From the NCBI GenBank assembly GCA_910586535.1, contig CAJUHS010000047.1:1-7781 (forward strand): DNA of 7,781 nt, written 5' to 3'. A program made the translations under genes and the position numbers. The notes beneath the pieces were generated by a model. The model ran no database searches and was not told the DNA's origin. It saw only the letters and a list, made by a program, of their open reading frames with translations. Shown here piece after piece: positions 1 through 5,594 of this stretch (positions are counted from its first letter, which is position 1; each line of letters begins with the position of its first letter). The DNA is from an uncultured Oscillospiraceae bacterium (lineage in GTDB: Bacteria; Bacillota; Clostridia; Oscillospirales; Ruminococcaceae).

Positions 1-24
1 CCATATCCGCGAAAGTGCCTGTTT

Positions 25-700
25 TCAAGGCTTTACAGAGATAATCAACCATTTTTTATATAGAAATTTATTAACAGCATTTACATTAAATTCTCTGCCG
101 TCATAAGCTATAATTGTAACACTTGAATTGCTTATTTTGTCAATATTTTTAAGTTCATTATATGCAAAAATATGCAGAATAGTTTTTATAGCAAAGGCAT
201 GAGTTACAACAAGTATTTTTCCTCCTCCAATGTTAATATGACGTTTACCAACATCATTAAAAAAGCTGACCAGTCGCTTGGTAATATCGTCAAAGGTTTC
301 AGCCATTCCCGTTATATCCGAAAGTTTTATGGCATTGCAGATCTCGGGAAGATGTTCATTCAACTCATTTGCTTTGAAATTTTTATTATGTTCTAAAATA
401 TGCTTGATAAAGTCTTTGGAATTTTCCGCTTCAAAAGTACCTAAGCACCATTCTCTAAGCCTTATGTCCGTATTGAACATTACAAAAATCACCGCAAATA
501 ATTTTAGCTGTATTATACGCACGAGATAAATCGCTGGAGTATGCAGCGGAAAATTTAATATTGCAAAGAGCCTGCTTTAATTTAACTGCCGACTGAATTC
601 CGTAAGCTGTCAGAGGACTGTCGGTCAAACCCTGCGCTTTTCTTAATTTGTTCAGTAACGTTTCTCCATGCCGTATAATATAAAACTCAACCTCTGCCAT
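25..700 (-). pseudogene. Histidine phosphatase family protein, split by a frameshift
   Basis: The two halves of one histidine-phosphatase (phosphoglycerate-mutase-like) protein lie in different frames. The first half (700 down to 455) starts MAEVEFYIIRHGET and has the catalytic RHG motif (R10-H11-G12), the QGLTDSPLT segment and SSDLSRAYNTAKII, all typical of the family. The second half (frame ending at 25) supplies LREWCLGTFEAE, the usual conserved Glu region, and VVTHAFAIKTIL with the second active-site His. Removing one base from the A5 run at 484-488 (TTTTT on the coding strand) joins them as ...CGDF-VMFNTDIRLRE and gives about 224 residues, normal for the family. The start at 700 has a weak AGG 8 nt upstream. 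It lies 30 bases after the nitroreductase stop on the same strand, so they probably share a transcript. The natural substrate cannot be told. It is either a true pseudogene or a sequencing error. Positions 1-24 beyond it show nothing recognisable. Confidence 0.82.
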
Positions 701-714
701 TACAGACCTGCTTT

Positions 715-730
715 CTTTATTTCAATAAAG
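715..730. repeat. Short inverted repeat between nitroreductase and phosphatase genes
   Basis: CTTTATT-TC-AATAAAG is a perfect 7-bp-arm inverted repeat that abuts the stop codon of the nitroreductase gene. It is too AT-rich and lacks a T tail, so it is a poor terminator. It could be an RNA-processing or stability hairpin between the two genes. A very similar sequence occurs at 7430-7449. Confidence 0.4.
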
Positions 731-1249
731 TCATAGCTTTTCATAATGTACCAACTCGGTCAATGGAATACGTTGTGTGCTATGGCGTTCGGGATTGGTA
801 GGAGGTTCATTTGAATAGCCTACAGCTAAAATATTTATCGGTTCGATGTTATTTGGCAAATCAAATTCCCGCTTGATTATATCGGCTTTGAAATAGCATA
901 TCCATACCGTACCCAAGCCAAGCTCTGTTGCTTCCAACATCATATGGTCGGTAAGAATTGAAGCGTCAATATCAACGGTCTGTTTTCCGTCAAAGGGACG
1001 CGTCCACGCCTTATTGTGTTCCGAACAAACAATGATTGCAAGCGGCGCGCCGTATATATTGGCGGCTTTCCCGATTTTATTAAGTCCATCATCGCTCTGA
1101 ACTGCAATAAGCCGTACAGGCTGCAAATTTGCCGCTGTCGGCGCAACGTGAGCCGCATACAAGATTTTGTCGAGCTTTTCCTGCTCCACCTTTTTGTCCG
1201 AATAGCTGCGGACAGAATAACGTGATTTAGCGATTTCTAAAAAGTTCAT
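731..1249 (-). CDS. Nitroreductase family FMN-dependent oxidoreductase
   Basis: This 172-residue protein has the compact nitroreductase fold, expected to bind FMN as a dimer and reduce nitro compounds, quinones or similar acceptors with NAD(P)H in the cytosol. Visible signatures are the N-terminal FMN-phosphate-binding segment SRYSVRSYS (residues 9-17), APTAANLQP (36-44), the ELGLGTVWICYF segment (109-120) and the ILAVGYSNEPP strand and turn (140-150), which usually closes the flavin site. The length is normal for the short clostridial subfamily. The ATG at 1249 is supported by AGGAGG 7-8 nt upstream. A strong promoter lies at 1297-1325, and the gene faces an HxlR regulator across a shared region. 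That arrangement is typical of electrophile- or redox-induced reductases controlled by the divergent regulator. The substrate is not predictable. The histidine phosphatase remnant follows 30 bases downstream. Confidence 0.9.
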   Translation of the reverse strand: MNFLEIAKSRYSVRSYSDKKVEQEKLDKILYAAHVAPTAANLQPVRLIAVQSDDGLNKIGKAANIYGAPLAIIVCSEHNKAWTRPFDGKQTVDIDASILTDHMMLEATELGLGTVWICYFKADIIKREFDLPNNIEPINILAVGYSNEPPTNPERHSTQRIPLTELVHYEKL

Positions 1250-1296
1250 AACTTTTCCTCCTGTTAGTATTGATTTTCATGTTGCCATGTAATATA

Positions 1297-1325
1297 ATTA
1301 TAATAACAAGCAGACTAAAAATCAA
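1297..1325 (-). promoter_or_regulatory. Promoter of the nitroreductase gene
   Basis: Read on the minus strand there is TTGATT (1320-1325), a 17-bp spacer, and a perfect TATAAT (1297-1302). Transcription would start near 1290, leaving about 40 nt before the ATG at 1249. The palindrome at 1332-1360 begins 6 bp upstream of the -35 box, so a bound regulator would sit beside this promoter. Confidence 0.75.
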
Positions 1326-1331
1326 GAATGC

Positions 1332-1360
1332 ACTTTTTAGGTATATACTATCTAAAAAGT
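1332..1360. promoter_or_regulatory. Palindromic operator candidate for the HxlR regulator
   Basis: Perfect 9-bp arms, ACTTTTTAG (1332-1340) and CTAAAAAGT (1352-1360), flank an 11-bp AT-rich centre that contains GTATATAC. The element lies 16 bp before the regulator's ATG and just upstream of the nitroreductase -35 box. A weak -10-like TATACT (1344-1349) for the regulator falls inside it. A dimeric winged-helix repressor such as the adjacent HxlR protein is the natural candidate ligand. That assignment is inference from position and symmetry. Confidence 0.6.
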
Positions 1361-1376
1361 AAGTTAGGAGAAAAAT

Positions 1377-1730
1377 ATGCGTACAAATACTGATTATAAC
1401 TGTCCCGTTGAAGCCACTATCGACTTGATCGGCGGGAAATACAAGGCTATAATACTTTGGTATCTTATGAATAAAACTTTACGGTACAGTGAGCTTCACA
1501 GATTAATTCCGCGGGCAACTGATAAAATGCTTGCACAGCAGCTTCGGGAACTGGAGAATGACGGCTTAATAAGCAGAAAGGTGTACCCTATTGTACCGCC
1601 AAAAACAGAATATTCTTTAACAGATTTTGGCAGGACACTTGTGCATATTTTGGACGCTATGTGTAATTGGGGGGCTGATTATCTTGATGAGTTGGGGATT
1701 AAAATTTCAAATTGTAAAAATAAAATATAG
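1377..1730 (+). CDS. HxlR-family winged-helix transcriptional regulator
   Basis: This 117-residue protein is a DNA-binding regulator of the HxlR family (relatives include YodB and HypR). It begins with the family signature, a Cys-Pro at residues 9-10 (NCPVEATIDLIGGKYK), then the winged helix-turn-helix over about residues 18-86: LRYSELHRLIPRATDKMLAQQLRELENDGLI and the wing RKVYPIVPPKTEYSLTDFG. A C-terminal dimerisation helix follows (about 87-107). In some relatives the N-terminal Cys senses quinones, aldehydes or disulfide stress. Cys9 is conserved here, and Cys96 and Cys113 could partner it, but sensing is inferred. AGGAG (1366-1370) lies 6 nt before the ATG. The divergent nitroreductase and the intergenic palindrome suggest it controls that gene and itself. 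A terminator follows closely, so it is monocistronic. Confidence 0.93.
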   Translation: MRTNTDYNCPVEATIDLIGGKYKAIILWYLMNKTLRYSELHRLIPRATDKMLAQQLRELENDGLISRKVYPIVPPKTEYSLTDFGRTLVHILDAMCNWGADYLDELGIKISNCKNKI

Positions 1731-1745
1731 TGTTCAAATAAATTA

Positions 1746-1778
1746 AGCGTTACCGTGATTATTTCGGTAACGCTTTTT
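1746..1778 (+). terminator. Intrinsic terminator of the HxlR gene
   Basis: A perfect 10-bp stem, AGCGTTACCG paired with CGGTAACGCT, with a 9-nt loop, is followed by a T run at 1774-1778. It lies 16 bases after the regulator's stop codon. Confidence 0.88.
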
Positions 1779-1822
1779 ATCGAATTATAGCTGCTTTTGG
1801 TGTTACTATATGATGAAATGAC

Positions 1823-2071
1823 AATGGTGTACTCTATCGTGGTCATTTTGCCTTTTTCGTCGCGTCTCTGCCGCCTTGTGATATACCCGGCTTTTTCAAG
1901 CTCCCATACGGCGGTACGGATTGCGTCGATACTTTCCCGGTTGATTTTGGAAAGCCCCGCAAGGGTGTAGTCCCAATCTTCGGGAAGTGACAGCATTTGC
2001 GACAACAGCCCCTTTGCCTTTAAGGTCAGTTCCTTGTTGCGTAAATGGTGGTGGCTTATAAGAAAATTTTC
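1823..2071 (-). pseudogene. Fragment of a replication-initiator-like winged-helix protein from a mobile element
   Basis: About 83 codons of open frame read HHHLRNKELTLKAKGLL, then LSLPEDWDYTLAGLS, INRESIDAIRTAVWELEKAG and YITRRQRRDEKGKMTTIEYTI. This is the DNA-binding winged-helix block of the helix-turn-helix/RepA-N-terminal-like (DnaD-associated) proteins common on clostridial plasmids and integrative elements. Recognition is from memory of the family. The usual N-terminal start and SD are missing: the frame is open upstream only to a TAA near 2090, without a plausible start. On the other side the similarity stops after EYTI, and the frame then runs through the HxlR terminator and antisense to the HxlR gene, which is not meaningful coding. 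The full proteins are normally several times longer, so this is a relic truncated at both ends, not a working gene. No other part of the parent element is visible nearby. Confidence 0.72.
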
Positions 2072-2195
2072 CGCTATAAAATCAATAAAAAATTATATCA
2101 CAATTCTCAAAAACCATGTAACATAGAAATTTGCCTCAGCTTTTAACATTAAGCAAAAAGCCACTAATTAATTTCTTATCCCATGATTTTAGCGG
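2071..2195. repeat. Imperfect inverted-repeat pair flanking about 100 bp of AT-rich non-coding DNA
   Basis: CCGCTATAAAATCA (2071-2084) and TGATTTTAGCGG (2184-2195) are inverted copies of each other apart from two extra bases in the left arm. The left arm begins where similarity to the replication-protein relic ends. The right arm lies 10 bases beyond the stop of the lipoprotein gene. The pair could be the ends of a small non-autonomous element or a scar of the lost mobile element. It could also be chance. No target-site duplication is evident. Confidence 0.35.
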
Positions 2196-2204
2196 TAATC
2201 AATT

Positions 2205-3305
2205 TTATTCAGCAGTAAGCTTTTCAAGCTTATAGCGCTTGATTGCTGCTTCGTTTACAGTAACATTCTGTCCTTCTATCCAGCCAAGAACTGCCGCGTC
2301 AAATTCTTCGCCTTTGAGATCTCGGCGTACTGAATCCTTTTGGCTATCCAGATATTCCGGATCGTCAAACAGATCTATCCTGTGTACGATATACCAAACT
2401 TCGTCCTCCTCGACAATGGTATAGTCACCCACGTTCAGACTGCCGTCAAAAACCGTATTGGCTACCTTTTCGGACGGGATAACCGAACCCTTTGAAACAA
2501 TGGTACCATAGCTTATCCTTTCAGTTTCTCCGCCCACAGTTTCCGTCTCTTCACCTTCAGGTACATCGGCTTCTTCGTCTCCGGAAGTTTCGGACGCTTC
2601 GGCAACAAGATTTGCGTAGTACTCGTTATACTCATCCTCAATAGCCTCGAAGCTTTCACCGCTCCTGGCTCTTTCAATGTAGTCCTCAGCCATTTTTTTC
2701 AGTTCAGCCTTGCCATCTGATTTAAGAAGATTTCCCTCGCCGTCTTTGAGCTCCATTTTTATGAACTTGATTCTTGCGTTATTCTCCAGCAAATGGTTCT
2801 TGATATCCTCGTCGGGAACGGCTTTTTCTCCGCCGTCCGCATAATAATAGTCAAAAACAGCGGCGCGCTTTTGACTGTTTAATACAACATCGTAGTAAGA
2901 CTGTTTGCTCACGCCAATACTCTCAAAATACTCACCTACGTATTCCCACCACTGGTCTACTGTATTGGACGCGGCTTTTTCCTCATTGTTTTCAAAAGAA
3001 AGTCCCAGCTCAGTAAATTTCTTTTCGACTGCGGCATACTCTCTCATGTCCTCCACAGCCTCGTCGTTGATCCACTCCTTTGACGGCTTATCCTCAATCA
3101 TAATATCAAGGACATCAGTCTCGCCTTCTCCTAAATACTGACTCGCTTCCGATACTGCATTAGACTGAAAATAAATGAGAATACCCGCTCTCAGGCGGTT
3201 ACCGTCGATATCGGCGCCCCATGTCGTATCGCTTCCACAAGAAGATAAAGAAAGCGTCATGACCGCTGCTGCAGCGGCAGCTGAAACTTTTTTCATTAAA
3301 GACAT
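2205..3305 (-). CDS. Secreted lipoprotein related to parvulin-type foldases (PrsA/SurA-like)
   Basis: This 366-residue lipoprotein is exported and probably acts as a chaperone or foldase outside the membrane. I chose the ATG at 3305 (MSLMKKVSAAAAAAV) because GGAGG (3317-3321) lies 11 nt upstream. A GTG six codons earlier overlaps that SD and is unlikely. Residues 1-22 form a signal peptide with a KK n-region and Ala-rich core, ending in the lipobox LSSC with acylated Cys23. Residues 80-165 are mainly helical and resemble a SurA-type N-terminal domain. Residues about 177-309 look like a diverged parvulin region: IKFIKMELKD near its start, ARSGESFEAIEDEY, and the closing DEVWYIVHRID, which matches the family's GYHII strand. 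An acidic Glu/Thr/Gly-rich insert (about 236-262) interrupts it. Prolyl isomerase activity is not assured, and this could be a purely chaperone-like relative. It has its own promoter, at 3344-3372. Confidence 0.75.
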   Translation of the reverse strand: MSLMKKVSAAAAAAVMTLSLSSCGSDTTWGADIDGNRLRAGILIYFQSNAVSEASQYLGEGETDVLDIMIEDKPSKEWINDEAVEDMREYAAVEKKFTELGLSFENNEEKAASNTVDQWWEYVGEYFESIGVSKQSYYDVVLNSQKRAAVFDYYYADGGEKAVPDEDIKNHLLENNARIKFIKMELKDGEGNLLKSDGKAELKKMAEDYIERARSGESFEAIEDEYNEYYANLVAEASETSGDEEADVPEGEETETVGGETERISYGTIVSKGSVIPSEKVANTVFDGSLNVGDYTIVEEDEVWYIVHRIDLFDDPEYLDSQKDSVRRDLKGEEFDAAVLGWIEGQNVTVNEAAIKRYKLEKLTAE

Positions 3306-3343
3306 AGTCTGTAAAACCTCCACATAAAATGTAAATACATTAT

Positions 3344-3372
3344 ATTATATCACATTATTTTTAACTTGTCCA
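3344..3372 (-). promoter_or_regulatory. Promoter of the lipoprotein gene
   Basis: On the minus strand TGGACA (3367-3372) is followed after exactly 17 bp by a perfect TATAAT (3344-3349). The start would be near 3337, about 32 nt before the ATG. It is divergent from the leuA promoter, whose -35 box lies about 70 bp away. Confidence 0.75.
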
Positions 3373-3441
3373 GTATTTTAACAAAAAAAGATGTATTTTT
3401 ATTGCAGTACAAAGACTTTTCATAAAAATTAATTTTGCCTC

Positions 3442-3470
3442 TTGACAAAGATCATATGGCATGCTATAAT
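3442..3470 (+). promoter_or_regulatory. Consensus promoter of the leuA T-box transcript
   Basis: TTGACA (3442-3447), a 17-bp spacer and TATAAT (3465-3470) all match consensus. The TGC directly before the -10 also makes it an extended -10 promoter. Such a strong promoter fits a gene whose output is set downstream, by the riboswitch terminator. Confidence 0.9.
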
Positions 3471-3489
3471 GTTAACATAATTTTAAATG

Positions 3490-3766
3490 CAGTGACAGGA
3501 ACAAAAGCTGCTCCGTAATTTTCAGAGAGCTGCGGTCAGGTGCAACGCAGCAGTACGGTTTGGTTATAACTCGTCCTTGAGCAGTCCGCTGAAAGCTTTT
3601 GCAAGTAGGTCGGAACGGGTTCTCCCGTTACAGAGGTACGCATTGGATATCCCCAAGATTGAGATGCGGCGAGGTGCGGACGTTTCGTCCGAACAAGAGT
3701 GGTACCGTGGAAGTTTATGCTTTCATCTCTTTAGTCTCTACGAGACATGAGATGAAAGCTTTTTTA
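3490..3766 (+). promoter_or_regulatory. T-box riboswitch, leucine specific, upstream of leuA
   Basis: This leader binds tRNA-Leu and allows leuA transcription when the tRNA is uncharged. The base of Stem I can pair CTGCTC (3508-3513) with GAGCAG (3579-3584). The conserved AGAGAG run (3524-3529) precedes the distal hairpin GCTGCG/CGCAGC (3529-3551). The specifier codon is CTC (3570-3572) in the usual context, AACTCGTCCTTGAG, which reads Leu. A Stem II-type hairpin AACGGG/CCCGTT and the ACAGAGG segment follow, then Stem III CGGACG-TTT-CGTCCG (3677-3691). The T-box proper, AGAGTGGTACCGTGG (3696-3710), carries TGGT (3700-3703). Its last T would pair with an A discriminator base, as expected for tRNA-Leu. 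The competing terminator is at 3719-3766. Exact outer boundaries are approximate. Confidence 0.93.
3719..3766 (+). terminator. Regulated terminator of the T-box leader
   Basis: The outer stem is an 11-bp perfect match, GCTTTCATCTC (3719-3729) with GAGATGAAAGC (3749-3759). An apical mini-stem GTCTC/GAGAC (3734-3746) lies inside the loop, and six Ts follow (3760-3765). It ends 49 bases before the leuA ATG and is the off-state structure of the riboswitch. Confidence 0.93.
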
Positions 3767-3814
3767 TTGGACTCATTTAAGCCTCTTCCGCAAAAATGAA
3801 AGGAAAGATTTGTC

Positions 3815-5476
3815 ATGAAAAATTACGACCGCTATCAAAAACGCTACTTTATGCCCCCGGAACCATGCTATGACTGGGTAAAAAACGACCGCCCCGCCAA
3901 AGCTCCGGTATGGTGCTCCGTGGATCTCCGCGACGGAAATCAGGCTCTCATTATCCCCATGTCCCTTGAAGAAAAACTTGAATTCTGGAAGCACCTTGTT
4001 AAGGTAGGCTTCAAGGAGATCGAAATAGGCTTTCCCGCCGCAAGCGAAACAGAATACACATTCTGCCGCACGCTGATCGAACAGAACCTTATCCCCGACG
4101 ACGTTACAATTCAGGTACTTACCCAGAGCCGCGAACACATCATAGCCAAAACATTTGAAGCTCTCAAAGGCTGTAAAAACGCTGTGGTACACCTTTACAA
4201 CAGCACTTCCGTGGCTCAGCGTGAGCAGGTGTTCAAAAAGTCCAGGAAGGAAATTATTGACATTGCTGTTTTCGGAGCAAAGCTCTGTAAAGAGTACCGG
4301 GAAAAAACAGAGGGAAATTTCCGCTTTGAGTACAGTCCCGAAAGCTTTACAGGTACGGAACCCGAATTTGCTCTTGAAATATGCAACGCTGTTATAGATA
4401 TATGGCAGCCGACTCCCGACGACAAGGTAATCATAAACCTTCCGGTTACCGTTGAGGAAAGTATGCCTCACGTTTACGCATGTCAGGTTGAATATATGTG
4501 CAAGCACATGAACAGCCGCGAAAACCTTATTGTTTCCCTGCATCCACACAACGACCGCGGCTGCGCTGTCGCCGACTCGGAAATGGGTCTGCTCGCGGGA
4601 GCTGACCGTATCGAAGGTACCCTTTTCGGAAACGGCGAGCGCACAGGTAATGTTGACATTGTTACTCTTGCCATGAATATGTTTACTCACGGAATTGATC
4701 CCGAACTTGATTTGTCCAATCTCCCTGAGATCACACAGGTTTACGAAAAACTCACCCGTATGCACGTTTACGAAAGACAGCCATACAGCGGGGCGCTGGT
4801 ATTTGCGGCGTTCTCAGGCTCTCACCAGGACGCTATTGCAAAGGGAATGAAGTGGCGCGAAGAAAAAAATCCGGACTTTTGGACTGTCCCTTATCTTGCA
4901 ATCGACCCCAAGGACGTTGGCAGAGAATACGAGGGAGACGTTATCCGTATCAACAGCCAGTCGGGCAAGGGCGGTATCGGATACCTCATGGAGCAGAAAT
5001 TCGGCATAGATATGCCTCCCAAAATGCGCGAAGATTTCGGTTACGCTGTCAAGAGCGTTTCCGACCATGCTCACAAGGAACTTATGCCGGATGAAATACA
5101 CGGCATTTTCAAGGATCGCTATGTTAACAAAAAAGACCGCATTACAGTGGACGAAGCTCATTACGTTCAGAAAAACGGCATTACAGCAACCGTTACAGTA
5201 TCCTGCGGCGGAACTGCCATTACACGCGAAACTGCGGGAAACGGTCGTCTGGACGCTGTTTCCAATGCGGTAAAGGAGGCTCTCGGAATATCCTATACAA
5301 TCGTTACCTACAAGGAACATGCTCTTGAAAACGGTTCAAGCTCCGAAGCCGCAGCCTACGTTGGTATAGAAACTTCAGACGGCATATTCTGGGGAGCAGG
5401 CATAGATACAGATATCATCGTTGCTTCGGTAAACGCTCTTGTTTCAGCTATAAATAACAGCAAGCTGCTTGATTAG
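3815..5476 (+). CDS. leuA: 2-isopropylmalate synthase, long (mycobacterial-type) form
   Basis: This 553-residue enzyme condenses acetyl-CoA with 2-oxoisovalerate to 2-isopropylmalate, the first committed step of leucine synthesis, in the cytosol. The TIM barrel shows VDLRDGNQA (R39 catalytic, D40 metal ligand), EIEIGFPAASETEY, VHLYNSTS, SLHPHND (H243 and H245 metal ligands) and GNGERTGN (N279 metal ligand). The wording, notably VWCSVDLRDGNQALI, DDVTIQVLTQ, FRFEYSPESFTGTE and AFSGSHQDAI, matches the actinobacterial/mycobacterial LeuA class, not the shorter E. coli-type class. Residues from about 440 on form the LeuA allosteric domain (TAGNGRLDAVSNAV, YKEHALENGSSSEAAAYVGI), so leucine feedback inhibition is expected. 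An AAAGGA-type SD lies 10 nt before the ATG. Expression is set by the leucine T-box. The gene is transcribed alone, ending at the terminator at 5547-5582. Several long frames on both strands inside it are coding shadows. Confidence 0.97.
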   Translation: MKNYDRYQKRYFMPPEPCYDWVKNDRPAKAPVWCSVDLRDGNQALIIPMSLEEKLEFWKHLVKVGFKEIEIGFPAASETEYTFCRTLIEQNLIPDDVTIQVLTQSREHIIAKTFEALKGCKNAVVHLYNSTSVAQREQVFKKSRKEIIDIAVFGAKLCKEYREKTEGNFRFEYSPESFTGTEPEFALEICNAVIDIWQPTPDDKVIINLPVTVEESMPHVYACQVEYMCKHMNSRENLIVSLHPHNDRGCAVADSEMGLLAGADRIEGTLFGNGERTGNVDIVTLAMNMFTHGIDPELDLSNLPEITQVYEKLTRMHVYERQPYSGALVFAAFSGSHQDAIAKGMKWREEKNPDFWTVPYLAIDPKDVGREYEGDVIRINSQSGKGGIGYLMEQKFGIDMPPKMREDFGYAVKSVSDHAHKELMPDEIHGIFKDRYVNKKDRITVDEAHYVQKNGITATVTVSCGGTAITRETAGNGRLDAVSNAVKEALGISYTIVTYKEHALENGSSSEAAAYVGIETSDGIFWGAGIDTDIIVASVNALVSAINNSKLLD

Positions 5477-5546
5477 AAATCATACTAAATGGAAAAACGC
5501 ATACAAATATACTGTGCCGTTCTCCTCATTTCCTAATCAGACATAA

Positions 5547-5582
5547 TAAAACGGACTTTCCAAATTAGGAGAGTCCGTTTTA
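5547..5582. terminator. Bidirectional terminator between leuA and the EAL gene
   Basis: TAAAACGGACTTTCC (5547-5561) pairs with GGAGAGTCCGTTTTA (5568-5582) across a 6-nt loop, with a single T-G wobble. A-rich and T-rich ends flank the GC core, giving a T tail in both directions. It can serve the converging leuA (plus) and the EAL gene (minus), whose stop codons lie 70 and 12 bases away. Confidence 0.9.
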
Positions 5583-5594
5583 TGTATAAATCCG

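Noticed and set aside
1679..1822. Downstream half of the minus-strand frame that holds the replication-protein relic
   Set aside because: This part reads through the HxlR terminator hairpin and antisense to the HxlR 3' end, with no similarity to the family, so it is not part of the relic gene.
2125..2170. Terminator for the lipoprotein gene around GCTTTT/AAAAGC
   Set aside because: The six-pair AT-rich stem has an 11-nt loop and no T run downstream on the minus strand, which is too weak to call.
3599..3799. 66-codon plus-strand frame in the leuA leader
   Set aside because: It spans T-box stems, the T-box sequence and the terminator, which fully explain the bases.
3773..4765. 330-codon open frame on the minus strand
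   Set aside because: It lies almost wholly antisense to leuA, has no SD or domain signature, and its end overlaps the T-box leader region. It is a coding shadow.
4814..5320. 168-codon open frame on the minus strand
   Set aside because: Antisense to the C-terminal part of leuA, with composition typical of a shadow and no family motifs.
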